Shown: positions 21,374-30,745, counted from the stretch's first letter. The stretch is DNA of 64,000 nt from Marinobacter salsuginis (GCF_009617755.1 NZ_BGZH01000001.1:1364001-1428000), one strand, 5' to 3'. Made by a program: numbers and translations. Notes: generated by a model not told the origin, from the sequence alone.

Positions 21374-21970
21374 ATGAACCAGCCAGACGACCCAGCCAGC
21401 CTCACAGAGCTTCTGGAACGCCTCCGCTCGAATACCGCCGGACAGGTTCAGGTGTCTGTGGCCGATATACTGGAAGCCGTCGGTGAGCGCTCATTCGGCC
21501 CGCTGGTTCTGATTGCTGGCGTGATCACCCTGGCGCCGCTGATCGGTGACATCCCCGGGGTACCCACCCTGCTAGGGCTGATGGTGCTGCTCACGCTGGG
21601 ACAACTGGTGTTCCAGCGACATTCAATCTGGATTCCGTCGAAGCTGGCCCGCCGGAACATTGAAAGAGAAAAGCTTGCCAGGGGCCTGGACTGGATGGCC
21701 AGGCCAGCCCGCTTTATGGATCGCTGGACGAAACAGCGGCTGCTCTGGCTGGTTCGAGGGCCGGGCCAGTACGTTATCGCCATCATTTGTATGGCCGTTG
21801 CCGCTGCCATGCCACTGATGGAGGTAATTCCATTTAGCGCCAACGGTGCCGGCATTGCCCTGATGGCCTTTGGCCTGGCTATTGTGGCGCGGGATGGCCT
21901 GCTCGCCCTGGTGGCGATCCTGGCGACCGGTGGCACTGCCTGGTTCGTTTGGAACAACCTTCCCTGGTGA
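21374..21970 (+). CDS. exoD: Exopolysaccharide synthesis ExoD family membrane protein
   Basis: About 198 residues. The soluble N-terminus (SLTELLERLRSN, VSVADILEAVGERSFGPLVL) is followed by several hydrophobic segments (GVITLAPLIGDIPGVPTLLG, YVIAIICMAVAAAMPLMEVIPF, and a C-terminal pair), the ExoD pattern. ExoD was named for a Rhizobium exopolysaccharide and alkali-sensitivity phenotype; the biochemical function is unknown. The start is ATG 21374 (MNQPDDPASL). No polysaccharide genes are nearby. Confidence 0.82.
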   Translation: MNQPDDPASLTELLERLRSNTAGQVQVSVADILEAVGERSFGPLVLIAGVITLAPLIGDIPGVPTLLGLMVLLTLGQLVFQRHSIWIPSKLARRNIEREKLARGLDWMARPARFMDRWTKQRLLWLVRGPGQYVIAIICMAVAAAMPLMEVIPFSANGAGIALMAFGLAIVARDGLLALVAILATGGTAWFVWNNLPW

Positions 21971-22113
21971 CACTCCTGCAATGAGAGGGTCTGTCACCAT
22001 TTGAAACAATCCTTCTGAATCCCGATTTACGGTAAAGCTGCTACTATTGCTACATACCCTTGGCTTGCGGGCTTCAAAATGCCCGTTATTCAGCCTGCTG
22101 AACCCATTTCTTG

Positions 22114-22138
22114 AAAAGCTCCTGCCTCAGGGGCTTTT
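22114..22138 (+). terminator. Hairpin with T-run immediately upstream of cheV
   Basis: An 11-bp stem (AAAAGCTCCTG pairs with CAGGGGCTTTT, one G-T) with CCT loop, ending in TTTT, 22 bp before the cheV ATG. It looks like an intrinsic terminator. It may end exoD transcripts, but there is too little room downstream for a separate cheV promoter, so it could attenuate cheV. Confidence 0.6.
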
Positions 22139-22160
22139 GCAGTTGAAAGGATCCGGTTTT

Positions 22161-23048
22161 ATGTCCAGCAAAGCGAAGCAGACCCAGAAACTTCTGCTAT
22201 TCCGGCTTTCCGGCGAACGTCTGTTCGGGATCGGTACCCTGAAGATCCGGGAAATCCTGCCCTTCATGCGGCTGACCAAACTGCCCCATAGCCATCATGC
22301 GGTCATCGGTACGGCCACCTTCCGGGGATCCGCCGTTCCGGTGATTGATATGGCTGCGGCCGTGGGCTACCCACCGCTCGGCAGGGAGGAACAGGAAAAG
22401 GCCTCGATTATTATCACGGACATCCAGCGCCAGGAAATTGGCTTTCTGGTGCGCAGCGTTCAGCAGATTATCGAAACCGACTGGAAGCAAGTGATGCCGC
22501 CGCCCAAAGCCCTGGGCAACAAGGCCTTTATCACCGGCCTGCTGGACGTGGATGGCGATATCATCCAGCTGCTGGACGTGGAATTGCTGCTGGCCAAGGT
22601 TTACCCGGAATCCCTGGATACCCAGGAGGTGGTTCTCACAGATGTGCAGAGTGAGACCCTCAAAGCGCTGAACATACTCATGGTGGACGATTCCCAGGTG
22701 GCCCGGAAACAGCTCTCAGATGTGCTGGACAGCAAGGACATTCCCTACCAGGTAACGTCCAATGGCGATGACGCCCTGCAGATCCTGCTGCGCGATCACG
22801 AACTGGGCCGGCCCACGGATATTCTGGTCAGCGATATCGAGATGCCAGGGCTGGACGGGTACGAGCTGGCGTTCAATGTGCGGGACAATTCAGCACTGAA
22901 GCAGCCCTACATCATTCTGCATACATCATTGAACAGCGAAATGAGCCTGAGCTACGCCAATCAGGTTGGTGCCAACGAAGCCCTGACGAAGTTCGATGCG
23001 GAAGAGCTGCTTCAGGCCATGCTCAGAGGCGCCGAACAGGCCCGCTAG
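22161..23048 (+). CDS. cheV: Chemotaxis protein CheV (CheW-receiver fusion)
   Basis: A 295-residue coupling protein linking receptors to CheA. The CheW domain (about 8-155) includes FGIGTLKIREILPFMRLTKLP and a DVDGDIIQLLDVE segment. The receiver domain (about 172-292) has the acidic pocket MVDDSQ, phospho-acceptor Asp in LVSDIEMPGLDG and a Lys in the ALTKFDAEE segment. No other che genes are near, as is common for cheV. The last 4 bp overlap the convergent lipoprotein gene. Confidence 0.93.
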   Translation: MSSKAKQTQKLLLFRLSGERLFGIGTLKIREILPFMRLTKLPHSHHAVIGTATFRGSAVPVIDMAAAVGYPPLGREEQEKASIIITDIQRQEIGFLVRSVQQIIETDWKQVMPPPKALGNKAFITGLLDVDGDIIQLLDVELLLAKVYPESLDTQEVVLTDVQSETLKALNILMVDDSQVARKQLSDVLDSKDIPYQVTSNGDDALQILLRDHELGRPTDILVSDIEMPGLDGYELAFNVRDNSALKQPYIILHTSLNSEMSLSYANQVGANEALTKFDAEELLQAMLRGAEQAR

Positions 23049-23908
23049 GGCCTGAGCTGCTGGATGAATTCCTCAGCATCGGCGCGCATCTCAGCCAACT
23101 TTCTCTGCCACTCATCCTGATAACGTTCCTGGGTATCCTCACTCAGGCGGGTGAAGCGTTCGCCGGTTTCCGCCACGGTGCGACTGGCGTTGGCGAGGGA
23201 TTCTATGGTCGGGTCGCCCAATTCATCGGCCTGGCGATCCAGGTCCCGGGCAGCCTGCTCCAGGATCATCCGGTCATCCTCCGGTGTCGGCTCGCTGTCT
23301 TTCAGGGCTTCCTCCACCGACCGCTCAAGTTCCCGCATGGCTTCCTGCAGTTTCTGACCGAATTCATCCATGGCGCTTTCTGCCTGCCGGCCCATTTCGT
23401 CAGAATAGGCTTCCAGGTCGCGAGCCAACTGCTCCATTTGCTGCTCAAACTCATCAGAAGATGAGGAGAAACGGGCACTGAGCTCCTCGCCAAGCCGGCT
23501 GAGCTCACCCATGATGCTGTTGAACGGTGAGGGATTGAGGATGGCCTCTCCGGTGCGATCGTAATCCACCAGCCATTGCTCCTGGAGGCGCACGAGGTAG
23601 GTCACCAACTCCAGCCGTTCGCCCTCAGTACCCGCCTCGGCGGGCAGGCGGGTTACGATGGTGGCTTCCCGATCTTCGATGATGACCCGCCCGAACGAGG
23701 GCACGGCATCGGTCCAGCTCCGCTTATAACCGTCAAACGCAGCAGTGTCCGACAGGGTGGAGTATTCCATTACGTCGCCAGCGTCATTCTCGGCCATGGC
23801 CTGCCAGAACGCCGCCGCCACTTCCTGGGGCGTCTCAGGTCTACTGCAACCGGCGAGAATAGTAAGTGCAAAAGCGGCAATCAGGCCACGAATAAGGAGA
23901 CGGATCAT
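23045..23908 (-). CDS. Predicted lipoprotein with coiled-coil C-terminus, function unknown
   Basis: 287 residues. The signal peptide ends in lipobox LAGC (Cys21) with Ser at +2, predicting outer-membrane targeting by the usual rule. Residues about 27-125 resemble a small alpha+beta domain (VAAAFWQAMAENDAGDVMEYS, DYDRTGEAIL) of the kind found in lumazine-binding or SnoaL-like lipoproteins. The remaining about 160 residues are Glu/Gln/Arg-rich and predicted helical or coiled coil. I do not recognise a named family. Convergent with cheV. Confidence 0.7.
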   Translation of the reverse strand: MIRLLIRGLIAAFALTILAGCSRPETPQEVAAAFWQAMAENDAGDVMEYSTLSDTAAFDGYKRSWTDAVPSFGRVIIEDREATIVTRLPAEAGTEGERLELVTYLVRLQEQWLVDYDRTGEAILNPSPFNSIMGELSRLGEELSARFSSSSDEFEQQMEQLARDLEAYSDEMGRQAESAMDEFGQKLQEAMRELERSVEEALKDSEPTPEDDRMILEQAARDLDRQADELGDPTIESLANASRTVAETGERFTRLSEDTQERYQDEWQRKLAEMRADAEEFIQQLRP

Positions 23909-23954
23909 TGCTGCGTTACCTCGGGTTCAACATCCGCAGAGCATGATACACCCC

Positions 23955-25625
23955 TTACAACCTGCAGGTCAGTTCCGCCAGTTCCTCATCAAACACCCGG
24001 CGGTTTTCACTGTAATCCACAGGCACCTCCACCAGATGGACACCGCCTTCTGCCAGGGCCTTTTCCAGGGTTGGCTGCAAATCCTGCGTGCGGGTTATGC
24101 GATGGCCTTTAGCACCATAGGACTCGGCATAGGTGACGAAATCCGGATTGCGATAGTCCAGCCCGAAATCGGTATACCCCTCCTGCCCCTGCTTCCACTT
24201 GATCATGCCGTAGGCGCTGTCGTTGATAATCAACACCACCAGGTTGAGGTTCAGGCGTACCGCCGTTTCCAGCTCCTGGCTGTTCATCATGAACCCGCCG
24301 TCGCCACACACCGCCATCACTTTCAGATTCGGATACAGCATGGAGGCCATCATCCCGCTTGGCAGGCCAGCCCCCATGGAAGCCAGAGCGTTGTCGAGCA
24401 GCACGGTGTTGTTGTCGTAGGCCGGGTAATTGCGGGCAAACCAGAGTTTGTACATGCCGTTATCCAGCGTGATGATCCCGTCCTCGGGCATTACCTGCCG
24501 GACATCGTGGACAATGCGCTGGGGAATCACCGGGAAGCGGTCGTCCTCGGCCCGTTCCTGCAGGTGGGCGTCCACCGCTTCCTTCACTTCCATCAGGCGA
24601 GTGAAGTCGTGGTTGGCGCATTGGCCACAGTTTTCGGCCATGTATTCCACGCTGTTGGCGATATCTCCCACCACTTCGTGCTGGGGGAAATAAACCGGGT
24701 CGACATCGGCAGCACTGAAGTTCACATGGATGACCTTCTTGCCGCCAGGGGTCATGAAGAAGGGCGGTTTTTCCACGACATCGTGCCCGACGTTGATCAC
24801 CAGATCGGCGCGGTCGATTGCGCAGTGCACAAAGTCGCCGGCCGAGAGGGCCGCGTTACCCAGGTAACGGGGGTGCCGTTCATCCACCACGCCCTTGCCC
24901 ATCTGGGTGGTGAAGAAAGGGATGCCGGTGACGTTCACCAGATGCAGCAGCGCCTGTGAGACCCGTTTCCGGTTGGCGCCGGCGCCGATCATGATAAGCG
25001 GGTGCCGGGCCTCGCGCAGCATTTCGCAGGCCATCTCCAGACTTTTCGGGCTGGCTGAGGGGCGGCGGGCATCACTGGGCTTGAAGATATGGGTGTCGGA
25101 TTCAGGGACTTCATCTGCGATGTCTTCCGGCAACTCCAGGTGTACCGCACCGGGACGTTCTTCCGAAGCAAGACGAAAAGCTTCCCGCACCTTGGCGGGA
25201 ATGGTGTTGGCATTGGTGATCTGCCGGGTGTACTTGGTGAGCGGACGCATCAGGTCCACCACATCCAGAATCTGGAACAGCCCCTGCTTGGAGGATTTGA
25301 TGGGCTTCTGGCCCGAAATCATCATCATGGGCATACCGCCAAGCTGGGCATAAGCAGCTGCGGTGACGAAGTTGGTGGCACCAGGCCCGAGTGTGGACAA
25401 GCAGACACCTACCCGGCCCGTCAGGCGTCCATAGGTGGCGGCCATGAAGCCGGCGGCCTGTTCATGACGATTGAGCACCAGCTTGATACTGGAGGTTCTC
25501 AGGGCCTCAAGGAAGGCGAGATTCTCCTCACCGGGCACCGCGAAAATGTATTCAACGCCTTCATTTTCCAGCGCCCGGATAAACAACTCGGCTCCGTTAC
25601 GGGCCGGCGAGTGTTCGTTGGCCAT
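23955..25625 (-). CDS. ThDP-dependent enzyme, acetolactate synthase large-subunit family
   Basis: 556 residues with the three ThDP-enzyme domains: PYR (GVEYIFAVPGEENLAFLEAL, catalytic-type Glu in NRHEQAAGFMA), central domain (about 190-330) and PP domain with the ThDP/Mg motif CGDGGFMMNSQELETAVRLNLN. The C-terminal EVPVDYSENRR resembles catabolic acetolactate synthases (AlsS/BudB), which work without a regulatory small subunit; none is encoded here. Substrate is therefore uncertain: pyruvate to acetolactate, or another 2-oxo acid decarboxylation. It is the last gene of a leftward operon with a papain-like protein (48-bp gap) and an ATP-grasp ligase, so a biosynthetic role is possible. Confidence 0.82.
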   Translation of the reverse strand: MANEHSPARNGAELFIRALENEGVEYIFAVPGEENLAFLEALRTSSIKLVLNRHEQAAGFMAATYGRLTGRVGVCLSTLGPGATNFVTAAAYAQLGGMPMMMISGQKPIKSSKQGLFQILDVVDLMRPLTKYTRQITNANTIPAKVREAFRLASEERPGAVHLELPEDIADEVPESDTHIFKPSDARRPSASPKSLEMACEMLREARHPLIMIGAGANRKRVSQALLHLVNVTGIPFFTTQMGKGVVDERHPRYLGNAALSAGDFVHCAIDRADLVINVGHDVVEKPPFFMTPGGKKVIHVNFSAADVDPVYFPQHEVVGDIANSVEYMAENCGQCANHDFTRLMEVKEAVDAHLQERAEDDRFPVIPQRIVHDVRQVMPEDGIITLDNGMYKLWFARNYPAYDNNTVLLDNALASMGAGLPSGMMASMLYPNLKVMAVCGDGGFMMNSQELETAVRLNLNLVVLIINDSAYGMIKWKQGQEGYTDFGLDYRNPDFVTYAESYGAKGHRITRTQDLQPTLEKALAEGGVHLVEVPVDYSENRRVFDEELAELTCRL

Positions 25626-25673
25626 GGCCTTCCTCTTGATCGGTGGATTCCGGGTGATCGACAGGTATCGGGA

Positions 25674-27725
25674 TCAATCGGTTCTTGGCGGCTCCGCCTG
25701 AAGGGCCTCTGCCGGTACGCGATCCTGACCCCAGCTGCGATACACACCCTCTGTTACGCGCCGGAGGGCGTCTTCGTTCACTTCCGCAGGCTCGCCCCGC
25801 TCCAGGGGATCATAATGGAAGATATACAGCCGCGATGTGAACTGCTCGAAAGGCAGCGACGACTCGCCAAAACGCTCGCCGTTGCCGGAGGTACTTACCT
25901 TGACGCCGTCGCCCCAGTTCTGGCCACTGTCGTTGTTGGGATTGAAAAAGTAAATCCGCATCTCGCCATCCGGGTCCAGCGCGGCCCGGAGAATGGTAAT
26001 GGCGTGCCAGCCGATAAACCTCGCGGCACTGTCGGTAACGGCGATGCCCGCAGGCTGCGGGTGAATCAGTGGCTGATTGCCGTTGTAGTAGGGGTGATAG
26101 CTGGCGTAGAAATGGCGGATAAAGCCTTCCAGATCGTGCAGTTTGCCAGTAGCCACATCGACGTTGATGGCAAACCCACGCCCGGCGGACCAGCCGTGAA
26201 ATTCCGGGTTTACCCATTTATGGGGATCACCCTCGCGCCCGACACACAATCGGCCCATCTCCACATAAATGCGATCCAGGTGTGGCACCACCACCAGAGA
26301 GACAGGGTCCAGGTCCAGGGTAACCTCAGAAGCGACACCGCCGGCACTTTGCGCCGAGGACACGGGCTGGCCTTCAAAATGAATGACTATTTCATTATCC
26401 CGGGCAGCCCAGGCCACCATCTGCAAGAGATAGTCCGGATCGTTGTAGGCCCACATCGACAGAGCACGAGCCGACTGACAGGTCGGGTTGTTGCCCTGCC
26501 CTACGCCCAACGGTTGGCCCAACATATTCAGTACGCCCTGAATCAGCCAGGCATTCGGTTGCGGCTGATAGCCATAGGCCAGTTCAAGTCGCTCCCGGGC
26601 ATGAGGACACAGAGACAGCCGTGCCTGACGCCAAAGACCAGGCGCTACCGGAGGTTGATAGAGAATGCCCCGCTCCAGCAGCAGCGCCAGGCCATAAATG
26701 CCCTGGGCCGTTTCCGGATAGATGCCTTCGTTAATCAGGGTGTGAACTAGCTCCCGGTAACACATCAGGCAATCTCGGCCGGTACTGGACAGACCCAGCG
26801 CCTCGCTCAGCAAGGTGTCCTGATCTGCAAGAATGAATCGGATGAACGCGGCGTGGTAGGGCGACACCAATCCGGTGTCGTGCATGGAACGTGCGAACCC
26901 GGTGGCTTCGTTCTGCAGGGCCTGGGCATCCATGGTTTCCAGCCGCTGCTGGTAAACCACGGTTCCGGGATCTTCGCTGCAGGCCCGGGTGGGCCCGTAG
27001 AGGCTGGAAATCAGCCGGTCCGCACCCCGGCCAGCACCACCAAGATCGGCCTGCGGATCCGCCCGGCACAAAGCAATCTGGGTGATCATGCGGCGCACGT
27101 CGGTCACCTGGATCGGGCGTTGCTCAAGAATCCGCCAGATTTCTTCGATCAGACTGTCGATCACATGCTCGTAGCCGATGTGATCAGCAACGTACTGGAC
27201 CACAGCCTGACTGATCAGCGCGAGCTTGCCCTGCTCCCGCTCGGCTTCACCGGTCATGCCGAACAACAGGCCCAGGTTGATGGCCAGGACCTGAGTCAGG
27301 TAGTGGTGCGCCTGTTCGGCCGATACCGAGGGATGCAGATAGTGGCCTCGGGCCACGGCAAGCAACCGCAGTTCGCTGAAAGCCTCAATGACCACGGTGT
27401 CGGCACTCTGGCTTTGCAGCGAATGGGTTGTCAGTGTGGGGAGAAGAATACCGGGTTCGGCCCAGTCCGTACCGGCGAACACGCCGGCCAGTTCGAGGCG
27501 TTCGGCGCGCTCCTCGATAACCTGGCAGCCACCAGGCTGCAGCAGGACCCGTCGGGCAGTATCCAGTACGCGCGGAAGCTTGCCGGCCCTTGCGAAGGGC
27601 CGGCTCTCTTCCATGGCCTGGATCGCGTCATCCAGCCGTTGCACCAGCTTGTCGAAATTCACAGCTGGCGTTGCGCTGCCCGGTTGGTGATCGTTCAAAC
27701 GATAATCCTCAGGGCCTGGCACCAA
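25674..27725 (-). CDS. Uncharacterised protein with papain-like (clan CA) C-terminal signature
   Basis: 683 residues, no signal peptide. The first about 390 residues are largely helical and unrecognised. The C-terminal part has features of a papain-fold peptidase: Gln410-x5-Cys416 in GQGNNPTCQSARAL, His574 in IGWHAITILRA, and Asn595 in IYFFNPNNDSGQNWGDGV, where the NWGDG context recalls the NSWGxxWGxxG of papain. A Cys-His-Asn triad is my inference. The start is weak: the frame can begin only at TTG 27725 or GTG 27722, 21-24 bp after a GGAG. It lies between the ATP-grasp (28-bp gap) and ThDP genes in one apparent operon. Confidence 0.6.
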   Translation of the reverse strand: MVPGPEDYRLNDHQPGSATPAVNFDKLVQRLDDAIQAMEESRPFARAGKLPRVLDTARRVLLQPGGCQVIEERAERLELAGVFAGTDWAEPGILLPTLTTHSLQSQSADTVVIEAFSELRLLAVARGHYLHPSVSAEQAHHYLTQVLAINLGLLFGMTGEAEREQGKLALISQAVVQYVADHIGYEHVIDSLIEEIWRILEQRPIQVTDVRRMITQIALCRADPQADLGGAGRGADRLISSLYGPTRACSEDPGTVVYQQRLETMDAQALQNEATGFARSMHDTGLVSPYHAAFIRFILADQDTLLSEALGLSSTGRDCLMCYRELVHTLINEGIYPETAQGIYGLALLLERGILYQPPVAPGLWRQARLSLCPHARERLELAYGYQPQPNAWLIQGVLNMLGQPLGVGQGNNPTCQSARALSMWAYNDPDYLLQMVAWAARDNEIVIHFEGQPVSSAQSAGGVASEVTLDLDPVSLVVVPHLDRIYVEMGRLCVGREGDPHKWVNPEFHGWSAGRGFAINVDVATGKLHDLEGFIRHFYASYHPYYNGNQPLIHPQPAGIAVTDSAARFIGWHAITILRAALDPDGEMRIYFFNPNNDSGQNWGDGVKVSTSGNGERFGESSLPFEQFTSRLYIFHYDPLERGEPAEVNEDALRRVTEGVYRSWGQDRVPAEALQAEPPRTD

Positions 27726-27753
27726 ACCCGTTTGTTGTTAATGCTTCTCCTGA

Positions 27754-28986
27754 TTATACATAGAAATCGAGGTCTTCCTGATGTTTCAGGAGGTCCCGCA
27801 TGACGTAAGGATCTTCACCGAAGAAATACACCAGCCCCCAGTGGGTACCGAACGCAGTACGCTTGGTAACGGTTTCTTCCAGCGGCGGCGTCAGCTCGTG
27901 AGACTCGAAATACTCGTGATTTTCGGTCTCTTCCGGGATCTCCAGCCTGCTGACCACCCGGCGACGCGGATAGACCCCGAAGCAGCCGGCATAACCCTTG
28001 GCATCCACCACTTCCTTCGGGAAAAAGGCTTTGATTTCTTCTTCGGTGGTTTTCGGATCGAAGGCCAGGATCAGACCCTGATAGGCGTTGAAGCCATAGG
28101 CCTTCTCCAGCAACTCGAACACCTTGAAGCCCGGCGGACGATAAGCCACCTCGCCAAAGTACATGGTACTGTCACTGGTGACGAAGTATTCCGGATGCAC
28201 GAAACCGAAGTCGATGTCGAAGGTCTTGATCAGCTTCTCGATTTCGCCCCGGATCTGGTCCCGGTATTTCTCGAGGTCGGGTGTTGCCGGCACGAACACG
28301 GAGTAGCCCAGCGTTACATACTCGGAGATATTCAGGAAGGCGATCTTGCCGTTGTGGATCCAGGCCTCGACCGCAAATTCCCAGCCATCCAGGTGCGACT
28401 CCATCAGAACCGGAAATTCTTCTTCCGGGATGGTGTCCACTTCGTCAGGCGTGCGGATCACCCGGTGGCCAAGACAGCCGGCCTTGTCGAACGCCTTGAG
28501 GTGGATCGGGTCGTTGGGGTCGCCATCCAGTTTCAGCAGAGTCTGATTTACCCGCTTGAGGAACCGGATAACGTCACCCTTGTCGTGGGCCTCTTCGAAG
28601 ATACCCACCCGGATGCCACCGAGCTGGGCCCGGCGCTTCATCAGGGCTTTGTCACGCAACAACATGGCCTGACCGAACAGACGCGGCTTGTCCATCAACA
28701 CCGAGTTGATGGCACCGGCCCACTCCACGGTTTCCTCAAACAACGGGATGGCAACGTCAACGCCCATCTCCTTGAGGGTCTGTGCAATCTCCACAGAGCG
28801 GTCGTTCAGACGCTCAAAATTCCAGGGCACGTAGGGGATGTCGTGCTCTTCGCAGTAGGCTTCCGCCCAATCCGGTGCCACGACAACATACCGACGGTCA
28901 AATTTGTCGGCCGCTTCTACCGCATTCAGGCTCCAGCCCAACAGCGCAATGTACCCTTTCTCAGGATTGTACTTTTGCTCACTCAC
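27754..28986 (-). CDS. ATP-grasp domain carboxylate-amine ligase, specificity unknown
   Basis: 410 residues. The N-terminal Rossmann-like preATP-grasp part (YIALLGWSLNAVEAADKFDRRYVVVAP) is followed by the ATP-grasp body: RDKALMKRRAQLGGIRVG, adenine/phosphate strands, ESHLDGWEFAVEAWIHNGK and the metal-binding FGEVAYRPPGFK. In that last motif Ala replaces the Asn usual in ExNxR, as in some family branches. The start is GTG 28986 with a strong upstream GGAG. First gene of the three-gene operon. The family joins carboxylates to amines or thiols using ATP; the substrates are not evident. Confidence 0.82.
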   Translation of the reverse strand: MSEQKYNPEKGYIALLGWSLNAVEAADKFDRRYVVVAPDWAEAYCEEHDIPYVPWNFERLNDRSVEIAQTLKEMGVDVAIPLFEETVEWAGAINSVLMDKPRLFGQAMLLRDKALMKRRAQLGGIRVGIFEEAHDKGDVIRFLKRVNQTLLKLDGDPNDPIHLKAFDKAGCLGHRVIRTPDEVDTIPEEEFPVLMESHLDGWEFAVEAWIHNGKIAFLNISEYVTLGYSVFVPATPDLEKYRDQIRGEIEKLIKTFDIDFGFVHPEYFVTSDSTMYFGEVAYRPPGFKVFELLEKAYGFNAYQGLILAFDPKTTEEEIKAFFPKEVVDAKGYAGCFGVYPRRRVVSRLEIPEETENHEYFESHELTPPLEETVTKRTAFGTHWGLVYFFGEDPYVMRDLLKHQEDLDFYV

Positions 28987-29061
28987 AGGCTCTCTCCTTT
29001 CCTAAGGGTTGCCTTATAACCCTACGCGGTAGCTGTGAAATCGCAAATTTCGCCCCCTTCT

Positions 29062-29113
29062 AAAACGCGAAAAGCACCGCGATCAGCGGGATAAAACCCA
29101 GTGTTCGCAGTGC
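29062..29113 (-). terminator. Intrinsic terminator of mqo
   Basis: On the minus strand a 17-bp imperfect stem (29097-29113 with 29074-29090, loop TTTTAT) is followed by TTTTCGCGTTTT, 30 bp after the mqo stop. It separates mqo from the downstream ATP-grasp operon. Confidence 0.65.
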
Positions 29114-29142
29114 CTTTCGGTTTCTTAGACCGTTTGGGAATA

Positions 29143-30624
29143 TCAGCCCAGTTTCAGGGTCGACAGGGTCCTCGCGCGGACTTCAGTCAGCAGTGCTTCG
29201 TCTTCAACCAGGGAGTGGCCGTAGGACGGCACCAGCTCTTTCATGCGCTCCTGCCACTCCGGCGTCTTGATCTTTTCCGGGAAGCAGCGCTCGATCACAT
29301 TGATCATGGCGTTGGCTGCGGTAGAGGCCCCGGGGGAAGCGCCAAGCAGTGCTGCCAGGGTCCCGTCCTTGGCCGCCACGATTTCGGTGCCGAACTCGAG
29401 CTTGCCACCGCCGCCATCAACCTGCTTGATGATCTGCACCCGCTGGCCGGCCATACGCAGCTGCCAGTCTTCTTCCATGGCGTCCGGGAAGAAGTTGCGC
29501 AGCGAGGCCACCCGGTCACTGTGGGACTGGAACACTTCCCCGATCAGGTAGCGGGTCAGGTCCATGTTGCTCTTGCTCACCGAGAGCATCGGCTTGAGGT
29601 TGGTGGATTTCACCGAGCCGATCAGGTCAAAGATGGAGCCCTGCTTGAGGAAGCGGGTGGTGAAACCGGCAAAGGGGCCAAACAACAGGGCCGGCTCGCC
29701 GTTGATGATACGCGTGTCCAGGTGCGGCACCGACATGGGTGGCGCGCCGATCGGCGCCTTGCCGTACACCTTGGAATCGTGCTGCTGGACGATGTCGGGC
29801 TTGCCACACACCAGCCACTGACCACTGACCGGGAAGCCGCCATAGCCCCGGGCTTCCTCGATACCGGACTTCTGCAGCAGCGGCAACGCACCACCACCGG
29901 CCCCGAGGAACACGAAGCCGGTCTCCAGCTTGGTCAGCTCGCCGGTCTTCTGGTTCTTGACGCGAAGCTTCCAGCGGCCGTTGTCCCGCTGGTCAATGTA
30001 GTGCACCGGCGAGCTGAGCATCAGCTCGAAGTTCGGCTGGGTCTCCAGCCAGCTCACCATGCTGCGGGTGAGAGAACCGAAATCCACATCCGAGCCGTGC
30101 TTGATCCGGGTCGCGGCAACACGCTGCATCGGGTCCCGGTTATTGACGATCAGGGGCATCCATTCTTCGAGATCCTTCGGGGACTCGGTGTATTCCATAT
30201 CACGGAACAGATGATGGGCGCTCAGGCGCTCGTAGCGGCGCTTGAGGAAGGCCACGTCCTTTTCACCCCAGACAAAGCTCTGGTGTGGCGTGCGGTTAAT
30301 AAAGGTGGATGGCTCGGGCAGGATGCCCTGCTCCACCAGATAGGACCAGAGCTGCAGCGACACCTCGAACTGGGCGTTGATCTGCAGGGCACGATCGATG
30401 GTCACGTCGCCATCGTCGGTTTCAGGGGTGTAGTTAAGCTCACAGTATCCGGCGTGTCCGGTACCTGCGTTATTCCATCCGTCTGTGCTCTCATGGGCAA
30501 CGTGGTCGAGACGCTCCACCATGACGATGTCCAGGGACGGATCAAGCTGCCTGAGCATCATGCCGAGAGTGGCGCTCATGACGCCACCACCGACCAGCAC
30601 TACGTCTGCCTGTCTAACGGCCAT
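29143..30624 (-). CDS. mqo: Malate:quinone oxidoreductase
   Basis: A 493-residue FAD-dependent, peripheral membrane dehydrogenase that oxidises malate to oxaloacetate and reduces ubiquinone, replacing or supplementing NAD malate dehydrogenase. The N-terminal dinucleotide motif is VVLVGGGVMSATLGMML; other family stretches are HESTDGWNNAGTGHAGYCELNYTP and FLGAGGGALPLLQKSGI. Length is typical. Monocistronic: terminator after it and a 324-bp gap with divergent nhaD before it. Confidence 0.96.
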   Translation of the reverse strand: MAVRQADVVLVGGGVMSATLGMMLRQLDPSLDIVMVERLDHVAHESTDGWNNAGTGHAGYCELNYTPETDDGDVTIDRALQINAQFEVSLQLWSYLVEQGILPEPSTFINRTPHQSFVWGEKDVAFLKRRYERLSAHHLFRDMEYTESPKDLEEWMPLIVNNRDPMQRVAATRIKHGSDVDFGSLTRSMVSWLETQPNFELMLSSPVHYIDQRDNGRWKLRVKNQKTGELTKLETGFVFLGAGGGALPLLQKSGIEEARGYGGFPVSGQWLVCGKPDIVQQHDSKVYGKAPIGAPPMSVPHLDTRIINGEPALLFGPFAGFTTRFLKQGSIFDLIGSVKSTNLKPMLSVSKSNMDLTRYLIGEVFQSHSDRVASLRNFFPDAMEEDWQLRMAGQRVQIIKQVDGGGGKLEFGTEIVAAKDGTLAALLGASPGASTAANAMINVIERCFPEKIKTPEWQERMKELVPSYGHSLVEDEALLTEVRARTLSTLKLG

Positions 30625-30745
30625 TGGTTTTCACCCTAGCTAGTGTTGAGCCTTTTTGCCCCCTCACGATCAGCAAGAAGGCCTGTCGAAAGCCGGTCGG
30701 GCGCGAGGTAAACGGCGCCGCCGTCTGCTTCCGGTCTGAATGTGC

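Noticed and set aside
22026..22060. Sigma-28 (FliA) promoter for cheV, suggested by TAAAG and GCTACATA
   Set aside because: The spacing is about 8 bp instead of 11 and the second half fits poorly.
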